Origin: JAWPNA01 sp045402695
Lineage (GTDB): Bacteria; Acidobacteriota; Polarisedimenticolia; JACPZX01; DASXTC01
Assembly (NCBI GenBank): GCA_045402695.1
Contig: JAWPNA010000038.1
Coordinates: 1 to 9,323, forward strand
Reading direction: 5' to 3'
Length of the DNA: 9,323 nucleotides
Under the pieces are notes generated by a model. That model searched no databases. It was not told where the DNA came from and saw only the letters and a program-made list of their open reading frames with translations. Below, in pieces: positions 1 through 4,821 of this stretch (the stretch's first letter is position 1; the number at the start of each line of letters is the position of its first letter). The translations under genes and the position numbers were made by a program.

Positions 1-793
1 CGAGGCAGAAGCGGACGAGCTGATCCAGTGCTGGGGGACTCGTCCGTCGTACGGACGTGCCGAGAGTCCGATACCCCCCCCCGATCGGGGCTGCGAGCGA
101 GGCCCGGCTGCTCCCCGTGAACGCCCTCCGGCCGGTCGCCATCTCGTAGAGCACCACGCCGAACGCGAAGATGTCGCTGCGGGAATCGGTCCGCCCGCTC
201 TCGACCTGCTCGGGGGCCATGTACTGCAGTGTGCCAGGGATGCTTCCCTGTTCGGTCAGATCGGCCGGGATGCGGGCCGTCGGAAGCCGGCTCACGTCGG
301 GTGGAGGAAAGAGGGGCGCGAACGCCTTCGCCAGACCGAAGTCGAGGAGCTTCACACCCGACTTGGTCAACATGACGTTGCCCGGCTTCAGGTCCCGGTG
401 TACGATCCCCTGCCGGTGGGCCGTATCCAACGCAGCGGCGATCTCGACGCCGTAGCGCACCGTCTGCTCAAGAGGCAGCGGACCCTTCGCGAGTCGATCC
501 GAGAGCGTCTCGCCCTCCAACAACTCCATGACGAGAAAGTCCATCCCGTCCTGATGACCGACATCGTACAGCGCGCAAATGTGCGGGTGGGAAAGTTGCG
601 AGATAGTCTTTGCCTCCCGCTCCAAGCGCTGGCGAGCCTCGGGAGACGACGACAGATGAGACGGCAGCACCTTGACCGCGACCGTGCGCTCCAGGCGTGT
701 GTCGCGTGCGCGGTAAACCTCTCCCATGCCGCCCGCGCCGAGCGGGGAGAGGATCTCGTAGGGACCGAGGCGAGTGCCGGGCGGGAGAGACAT
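1..793 (-). CDS. Serine/threonine protein kinase, PknB/Hanks type (N-terminal 264 residues; runs off window)
   Basis: Phosphorylates Ser/Thr on target proteins using ATP; the kinase domain is cytoplasmic. The frame is open from the ATG at 793 to the left edge. Visible motifs are the glycine loop G19-A-G-G-M-G24, the ATP lysine K41 in VAVK, the helix-C glutamate near E60, the catalytic loop HRDLKPGN with D134, DFG with D151, the APE motif at 193-195, and the lobe signature GRRAF. All catalytic residues are present, so an active kinase is expected. The C-terminal part, which in this family often carries a membrane helix and TolB/WD40 or TPR repeats, lies outside. No strong Shine-Dalgarno precedes the ATG, but an upstream start is unlikely because the family normally begins with a 'G-x-x-L-G-P-Y-E-I-L' stretch, seen here at residues 6-15. 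A run of nine C at 74-82 falls in a weakly conserved loop and does not break the frame: PPALDQLV follows in register. It lies downstream of the glycosyltransferase gene on the same strand, across a 214-base gap. Confidence 0.93.
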   Translation of the reverse strand, partial: MSLPPGTRLGPYEILSPLGAGGMGEVYRARDTRLERTVAVKVLPSHLSSSPEARQRLEREAKTISQLSHPHICALYDVGHQDGMDFLVMELLEGETLSDRLAKGPLPLEQTVRYGVEIAAALDTAHRQGIVHRDLKPGNVMLTKSGVKLLDFGLAKAFAPLFPPPDVSRLPTARIPADLTEQGSIPGTLQYMAPEQVESGRTDSRSDIFAFGVVLYEMATGRRAFTGSSRASLAAPIGGGYRTLGTSVRRTSPPALDQLVRFCL

Positions 794-909
794 GCCGCCC
801 AAGATTAACAGAAGCGGTCCGCTCCGGGGAATCTCCTTGTCCGTCCGGCCTCCGTCCCGCAGTCGACGGGAGGCCGCTACGCCGCCTCCCTCCAGCCCTC
901 CCGTGAGTC

Positions 910-979
910 GCGGAACGCGAGTGTCCATCCTCGTGGACACGGCGTCTTGTTGAGTTCATCGTCTGGCCACCCGATGAAC
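910..979 (-). repeat. Dispersed repeat copy A (matches 4489-4558)
   Basis: Seventy bases align without gaps to 4489-4558 on the same strand, 54 of 70 identical by hand count. Read on the minus strand it encodes FIGW..DEL.KTPCP...TLAFR, matching the same frame of the second copy at 16 of 23 residues. A shorter match (CCTCCA, encoding the end of 'WR') continues in register at 889-894. Just upstream on the minus strand, a one-base offset (GGTCT at 986-990 against 4564-4568) and a TAG/TAA in the frame matching copy B indicate that this copy is broken. It fills most of the gap between the kinase and glycosyltransferase genes. The origin is unknown: it could be a mobile-element remnant or a duplicated gene end. 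Confidence 0.6.
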
Positions 980-1007
980 TTAAGAGGTCTAAGAGGCGCA
1001 AGGTCGG

Positions 1008-2720
1008 TTAGCTTGGGTCGATCTGGTAAGCCCCGGTGTTCAGTTTCCAGATCTCTTGAAGTCGGCGGCCGGTGAACAGGGGGCCGCGCGTGACCACCAC
1101 GATCGCGTCGTACAACCGGGAGACTCGGGGGTCGGCGATCCGGTTGACCCCGTCGCGCAGCGTCTCCTCATAACCCGCGGGAATGTCGCGCCGGAAGTGG
1201 CCGATGCGCCAGGGTGCCCCGGCGGGGACCGGCAGGCGCGCCAGCAGCGGGTCGGTAATCGCCCACGGCTCGACGATGAAGACAGAAGGCCCCACGAAGT
1301 AGCCGAAGAAGCCGACGCCGAAGCGCACGACCACCTTCACTCCAAGGTCACGCGCCCGCTTCGCCTCCGGGACCACGGAGGGGTAGGGCATGATGACGTC
1401 CCGGCCGGCCAGCAGCAATCCGGTTTCCTGGTAGTAGTAGGCACGCTCGTCGGTGATGCCAGCCGCGCCCTTGATGTCCTCCCGGTGCTTGACCGAATAG
1501 TCGGCACCGCTGTACACGGGAGAGTTCGGCGTGGTCAGTCCCACCAAAGCCACCGCCAGGCAGGGGAGCAGGGCGAAGACTCCCGGAGCTTCCGGTCTCC
1601 AGCGCGCCAGAATAGCCGCCGCGACCAAGAGCGGCGCCGCCAAGAAGCGTCCACTCATGAAGTCTCCCCCGATCCAGAGCACGTAGGCCACGTAGAGACC
1701 GACGCCCGTCATCAGCAGCATCTCCTCGAGGACGCGCCGCCGTGCAACGAACAGCGCCCCCGCGCCCACCGCGGCCAGGGTCACCGGGTCGATCCACAGC
1801 GAGTTGCCGAAATAGTGCAAGCCCTGCCCGATTAGATCGATGCGCGGGATGCCGGTCGCCAACTTGGCGTAGGCGCTGTTCGGGAAGGGGAACCCGTAGT
1901 AGACGACCGCAAAGGCCTCCCAGGCCAGAAACGGTGAGAACCCCAGGATGCACGTAGCCAGCCTGCCGCGCCACGACAATGAGCGCAGCGCGGCGATCAG
2001 CGCCGGCAGGACCAGGAGCAGCGTATCCATGCGGTTGGTCGCTGCCAGGCCGGCGATCAGGGCGAGGGCCAGAGGTCGGGGTTGTTGGGCCAGGCCCTGC
2101 TGATTCTGGCGCGGCTGTTCGGGATCCGCCCGCACCTGCCCCGACTGCGGCCGGCCCGACATGCAGCAGGAAACGAAAAGGACCAGCAGCAGGAACGTCA
2201 GCGGGTTCTCCAGGCCCGAGGTTGAATAGTCGACGTAGGCCTTGGAGAGGGTCAGCACCACGACCGCGAGCAACGCGCCCAGAGGCGAAGCGGCAACGCG
2301 CGTCACCAGCCACCACGCCGTCACCCCGGAGATCAGGATCGAAACGGCCATGACCGTGTAGTACGCCTCGTGTGTGACCAGGTAAACGGCGGCCAGCAGC
2401 AGCATCCATAGCGGATGCGTGAACGTCTGCACGCGCTCGGCGACATTCCAAGTGAGGCCATGGCCCTGCACCAGGTTGTCGATGGTGCGGAATGTGATGA
2501 AGGAATCGTCGCAGACCCAGGCCGATCGGATGATGGTCCCCACCAGCGCGAGGGCGAGGGTGAGTACCGCGAGCTGAACCGGGCCTGGAAGCCGGGCGGG
2601 TTTGGTCGGGTTCGGAATCTCCTGCGGCGCTCTCTGCTTCAGCAGCCCACCCTCCTGTCGGGCCCCGCGCGAGACTATCGCGGCCTCGCCGGGAGGAATG
2701 CTCCAGGGCTCGAAGCGCAC
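1008..2720 (-). CDS. Multi-spanning GT-C membrane glycosyltransferase, AftB-like
   Basis: Integral membrane protein of 570 residues, probably transferring a sugar from a polyprenyl-phosphate donor to an envelope glycan on the outer face of the inner membrane. This role is inferred from the GT-C fold family. The start is GTG at 2720; an in-frame stop lies shortly upstream with no better start between. A polar N-terminus (1-47) precedes a first membrane helix at about 49-66. The acidic motif CDDSFITFR (D71, D72) follows in the first external loop, with GHGLTWN and THPLW, typical of arabinofuranosyltransferase AftB and its relatives. Further signatures are SGLEN (168-172), ATNRMD (227-232) and GGDFMSGRF (351-359). 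Many hydrophobic helices fill 105-395, and a soluble domain occupies about 396-570. An unusual Q/P-rich insert lies at 190-216. The exact sugar cannot be told. It is on the same strand as the kinase downstream. A long same-strand open frame overlapping 1348-2766 is only a composition shadow. Confidence 0.85.
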   Translation of the reverse strand: MRFEPWSIPPGEAAIVSRGARQEGGLLKQRAPQEIPNPTKPARLPGPVQLAVLTLALALVGTIIRSAWVCDDSFITFRTIDNLVQGHGLTWNVAERVQTFTHPLWMLLLAAVYLVTHEAYYTVMAVSILISGVTAWWLVTRVAASPLGALLAVVVLTLSKAYVDYSTSGLENPLTFLLLVLFVSCCMSGRPQSGQVRADPEQPRQNQQGLAQQPRPLALALIAGLAATNRMDTLLLVLPALIAALRSLSWRGRLATCILGFSPFLAWEAFAVVYYGFPFPNSAYAKLATGIPRIDLIGQGLHYFGNSLWIDPVTLAAVGAGALFVARRRVLEEMLLMTGVGLYVAYVLWIGGDFMSGRFLAAPLLVAAAILARWRPEAPGVFALLPCLAVALVGLTTPNSPVYSGADYSVKHREDIKGAAGITDERAYYYQETGLLLAGRDVIMPYPSVVPEAKRARDLGVKVVVRFGVGFFGYFVGPSVFIVEPWAITDPLLARLPVPAGAPWRIGHFRRDIPAGYEETLRDGVNRIADPRVSRLYDAIVVVTRGPLFTGRRLQEIWKLNTGAYQIDPS

Positions 2721-2762
2721 GCGCGTTCCGATTGGCGTGAAACGTGATGCTGCGCGTCTGTA

Positions 2763-3095
2763 TCATCGAGGGGGCCCACGGGAGCCCTCGGCGGCGGTCA
2801 AACGACAGGGAATTCTATCACGCTGCCCGCTCGTGGCGGCGCGCCCCATGATGGCGTAGTGAAGTTCGACAGGCTCGATGCCCTCGCCTTCGTCCGATGG
2901 GCGGGTGTAGATGATCGTCGTGATCGGTCTCGCGTGGCGGGCGAACCGCAGCGCGAGGGACAGGTCCCGATTCGCCAGGTAGACGCTGGTGATCGGCTCG
3001 TTTCCTGGGCCGACAGCCACGAGGGATGGCTTCACCCGCACGCTCGCTCTGGCCGTTGTTAATCCGCTGCTTGCCGAGATCGATCGGCGACTCAT
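2763..3095 (-). CDS. Possible small protein of unknown function (110 aa)
   Basis: I do not recognise this protein. The frame starts at ATG 3095 and ends with TGA 43 bases before the glycosyltransferase start, so the two could be co-transcribed. Residues about 15-90 look genuinely coding: roughly four fifths of codons end in G or C, and the product alternates hydrophobic and charged blocks (VAVGPGNEPITSVYLANRD, then ARPITTIIYTRP, then GIEPVELHYAIMG). The last 20 residues are basic and low-complexity. There is no signal peptide or membrane helix, and no convincing Shine-Dalgarno, so the true start is uncertain. The frame stays open upstream to 3272, which would overlap the divergent DUF1326 gene. 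It may be the surviving C-terminal part of a larger decayed gene. The opposite-strand frame at 2859-3062 has poorer codon use. Confidence 0.33.
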   Translation of the reverse strand: MSRRSISASSGLTTARASVRVKPSLVAVGPGNEPITSVYLANRDLSLALRFARHARPITTIIYTRPSDEGEGIEPVELHYAIMGRAATSGQRDRIPCRLTAAEGSRGPPR

Positions 3096-3127
3096 CTCAT
3101 GGGCCGAAGTTTGCGGTCTGCGCCCTC

Positions 3128-3156
3128 TTGAAATCAGACTTGGACTGGAGTAAAAG
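3128..3156 (+). promoter_or_regulatory. Candidate sigma-70 promoter of the DUF1326 gene
   Basis: TTGAAA at 3128-3133 (5 of 6 to the -35 consensus), a 17-base spacer, then TAAAAG at 3151-3156 (4 of 6 to the -10). This is an AT-rich pocket in GC-rich surroundings. It would give a leader of about 50 bases before the ATG at 3211. Confidence 0.4.
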
Positions 3157-3210
3157 AGAACTTGCCCCGGCGATGCGTCAGCTCCAGCAGCCGGAGAAAG
3201 GAGACCCATC

Positions 3211-3957
3211 ATGCGTATGAAGAACCTTCTCGTCCCTGTCCTGCTGATAGGCGCGTGTGGCGCCCTGCTCATTTTGGGCGCCGAGGCTCAGAAAGGCGAG
3301 GTCAAGAGGACGCCTTGGAAAATCGTGGGGCAGCTCGAGGAAGCCTGCTCCTGCAGTGCCGCCTGCCCCTGCTGGTTCGCATCGAAGCCGACCAGGATGA
3401 CTTGCAGTGGCGGCCAGTTCCTCTTCATTGAAAAGGGTACGTACGGCAGTGTTGCGCTGGATGGACTCGTGGTCGGTGGCATGGTTCAGAGCCCCGAGGG
3501 GCAGTCGATGATGGGTTCCTACGGTAAATGGAACTTTAACTACTTCTACATCGATGAGAAGGCGAGCCCAGAGCAGCGTGATGCGCTCCGTGCAATCGGG
3601 AACGTGGTGCTGATGGCCGAGGCGTCACCAAATCTAGAGGTGCGCTATGTCCCGCTGACCCGAGTCATCCAGGGAGACGAGCATAAGATCTCGCTTGGTC
3701 AGTATGGGAGCTTCTCAGGGCATCTGGTGGAAGGAGGCCTCGGCGGGCCTTCCAAGATCGTCAATCCTCCCGGAGCCGACCCTCTGCATCGCGAGTACGA
3801 GCAAGGGGAAACGACGAAACTGACCTACACCGATGCCGGCCAGAACTGGAACTTCGAAGGCTCCAACTACATGCACGGCACCTTCGTGCTCGACAGCGCA
3901 GAATACGAGAAGTACGCTGCGGGTCTCTCGCAGAAAATGCAGGGGATGAAAAAGTAA
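3211..3957 (+). CDS. Exported DUF1326-family protein with Cys-rich motif
   Basis: 248 residues. The family (DUF1326, PF07040) has no established function; the cysteines suggest metal binding or redox chemistry. Residues 1-26 form a signal peptide: Arg/Lys start, hydrophobic core, and AEA before Q27 as a likely signal peptidase I site. Cys16 lies mid-core and makes a poor lipobox. The mature protein opens with the family hallmark W36..G40..EEACSCSAACPCWF, giving C46-x-C48-x3-C52-x-C54, with C65 following. Next come LDGLVV, a YIDE segment, and the SPEQRDAL stretch (about 119-126) typical of the family. A strong ribosome site AAAGGAG (3197-3203) sits 7 bases before the ATG, and a candidate promoter lies at 3128-3156. 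The gene stands alone. In many genomes DUF1326 genes neighbour a DUF2182 membrane protein, which is absent here. Export of a DUF1326 protein suggests action in the periplasm or outside the cell. Confidence 0.9.
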   Translation: MRMKNLLVPVLLIGACGALLILGAEAQKGEVKRTPWKIVGQLEEACSCSAACPCWFASKPTRMTCSGGQFLFIEKGTYGSVALDGLVVGGMVQSPEGQSMMGSYGKWNFNYFYIDEKASPEQRDALRAIGNVVLMAEASPNLEVRYVPLTRVIQGDEHKISLGQYGSFSGHLVEGGLGGPSKIVNPPGADPLHREYEQGETTKLTYTDAGQNWNFEGSNYMHGTFVLDSAEYEKYAAGLSQKMQGMKK

Positions 3958-3978
3958 GAGGTGGCCTTCGCCTCCCTC
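3958..3978 (+). terminator. Weak stem-loop after the DUF1326 gene
   Basis: Starting directly after the TAA stop, GAGGTGGC can pair with GCCTCCCTC around a CTTC loop, with one T-T mismatch and one bulged C. No T-run follows, so intrinsic termination is doubtful. Confidence 0.25.
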
Positions 3979-3989
3979 GCAGGTCAGCA

Positions 3990-4160
3990 GGCTAGGTTTC
4001 GAATGCCCTCGTAGAGCTCCTCGTCGCTCGGATGTGTATAGCGGTGCGTCGGGCTCCATCGACTCCCCGCAGGCGCGCCTCCACGCCAGGAACCGCCGCA
4101 GCTTGGGATTAAGCCGCTCGGGCAGGACCACCTCGCCCCGTCGGCAGCGACCAGGAGTTC
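3990..4160 (-). pseudogene. Decayed tyrosine recombinase/integrase fragment
   Basis: On the minus strand, a frame running down from about 4160 reads RRGEVVLPERLNPKLRRFLAW, then RRACGESMEPDAPLYTSERRG. This resembles the part of phage and integron-type tyrosine recombinases that follows the first catalytic Arg region, where a 'KG..R.V.LP..L...L..FL..R......PDAPLF.S.R.G' pattern is common. No start, none of the catalytic R-H-R-H-Y residues, and no C-terminal domain can be found. The protein signal stops near 4000, after which the frame merely runs antisense through the DUF1326 gene. Just upstream, a better-looking piece (SVGELLVAADG) sits in a different frame, suggesting a frameshift. It is probably a remnant of an integrated element. 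The identification rests on pattern recognition of about 45 residues. Confidence 0.5.
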
Positions 4161-4188
4161 GCCTACTGAATGAGCGTCCCGCCGGTAG

Positions 4189-4293
4189 GAGCTATGGCCC
4201 CGCTGCGAGCGCGCCCGCAGGCTCACACAGATGCTGTGCCAGCGGGGCAAGTGGGAGGTCATCGTCACGCTCGACGGCCAGCGGGTCGAGTAA
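4189..4293 (+). other. Short open frame resembling a gene 3' end
   Basis: Open for 34 codons between a TAG at 4186-4188 and TAA at 4291-4293; the only ATG is at 4231, leaving 20 residues. The tail QRGKWEVIVTLDGQRVE looks like the last beta strands of a real protein, and the codons favour G or C at the third position. There is no ribosome site. I do not recognise the family. It may be the 3' end of a lost gene. It ends two bases before the long hairpin at 4295-4366. Confidence 0.2.
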
Positions 4294-4294
4294 G

Positions 4295-4366
4295 TGGGCC
4301 CGGGGAGTTCACTGAGCAATCGATTTGGCGAGCGCCAAAGTCTCAGGGCACACTTCCCCGGACCCA
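4295..4366. repeat. Long nested imperfect inverted repeat (72 bp hairpin)
   Basis: Three concentric inverted repeats share one centre. The outer arms TGGGCCCGGGGAG (4295-4307) and TTCCCCGGACCCA (4354-4366) pair at 11 of 13 positions plus one G-T. The middle arms are CTGAG (4312-4316) and CTCAG (4342-4346). The inner arms TTTGGC (4324-4329) and GCCAAA (4334-4339) close a GAGC loop. The ends do not match the integron attC core GTTRRRY. Candidates are a MITE-like element end-to-end fold, a REP-type sequence, a structured RNA, or an unusual terminator; no T-run follows on either strand. Confidence 0.5.
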
Positions 4367-4434
4367 GACCTACCCCTACCATAGCGGACGGTGTGATGAG
4401 GAGCAAGAGTGCGCCGGTTAGGGTCTCGCGGCGT

Positions 4435-4722
4435 TCAGTGGTACGATGCACACATGGATGAGTCGACCCTCCAGGCGCGGGCCTCCTTGCGGAATGCAAG
4501 TGTCCGCTCCCATGGACATGGCGTCTTTCTGAGATCATCCCATGACCATCCGATGAACCGCGCGGTCTTGGCCTTGTCCTCCCGGAACCTGATGAGCGCC
4601 TTCTCGATCATCACGCGTTCGTGGGGCTTGGCCTGCCCGTTCGGGTACAGCTCGCTCTTCTCGGCCAGCGCGTAGTCTGATGATGGGGATGGCCCGGCGC
4701 GGGCGGCCGACAAGCCCCTCAT
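4435..4722 (-). CDS. Orphan Fis-type helix-turn-helix-like fragment (95 aa frame)
   Basis: Residues about 35-66 (HERVMIEKALIRF...DKAKTARFIGWSWDDLRK) resemble the Fis-type helix-turn-helix (HTH_8) that ends NtrC-family activators, where 'E..LI..AL....GN...AA..LGISR.TL.RK' is usual. No sigma-54 AAA+ or receiver domain lies upstream, and the expected GGN turn is altered. The tail (KTPCPWERTLAFRKEARAWR) is not part of any HTH_8 protein I know, yet it is repeated at 910-979. There is no convincing ribosome site before the ATG at 4722. It is most likely a gene remnant or part of a decaying repeat; a small DNA-binding protein is possible. It is divergent from the hybrid histidine kinase, 99 bases away. 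Confidence 0.35.
   Translation of the reverse strand: MRGLSAARAGPSPSSDYALAEKSELYPNGQAKPHERVMIEKALIRFREDKAKTARFIGWSWDDLRKTPCPWERTLAFRKEARAWRVDSSMCASYH
4489..4558 (-). repeat. Dispersed repeat copy B (matches 910-979)
   Basis: The better-preserved of the two copies, lying within the 95-residue frame at 4435-4722. It matches 910-979 at 54 of 70 bases with no gaps; the translated match is FIGW..DDL.KTPCP...TLAFR. Several base differences fall at third codon positions, hinting that both copies descend from something once selected as protein. Confidence 0.6.
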
Positions 4723-4821
4723 ACGCCATGCACTCTCAAAACCACTGTTGCACGGTCGCTATCATCTCCTTGCCGCCAGAAACAATCGTCCCTAAGTTTC
4801 GCCGGTGCGGAGGAGTCTTGT

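Noticed and set aside
74..82. Nine-C run in the kinase gene as a possible frameshift
   Set aside because: Kinase motifs before it (GRRAFTG) and after it (PPALDQLV) are in the same frame with about the usual spacing.
1056..1835. A 259-residue plus-strand frame
   Set aside because: Antisense to the glycosyltransferase, with a charged, low-complexity product; the opposite strand shows clear family motifs.
1348..2766. A 472-residue open frame on the minus strand overlapping the glycosyltransferase gene
   Set aside because: It is rich in Arg, Gly, Pro and Ala with no domain or membrane pattern, as expected for an out-of-frame shadow of a GC-rich gene.
2766..2790. CGAGGG...CCCTCG inverted repeat as a terminator between the small frame and the glycosyltransferase gene
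   Set aside because: The stem is short and bulged, there is no T-run, and the spot is where upstream leader sequence is expected.
4295..4366. Integron attC site
   Set aside because: Neither end carries the GTTRRRY/RYYYAAC core and there is no cassette-like gene arrangement.
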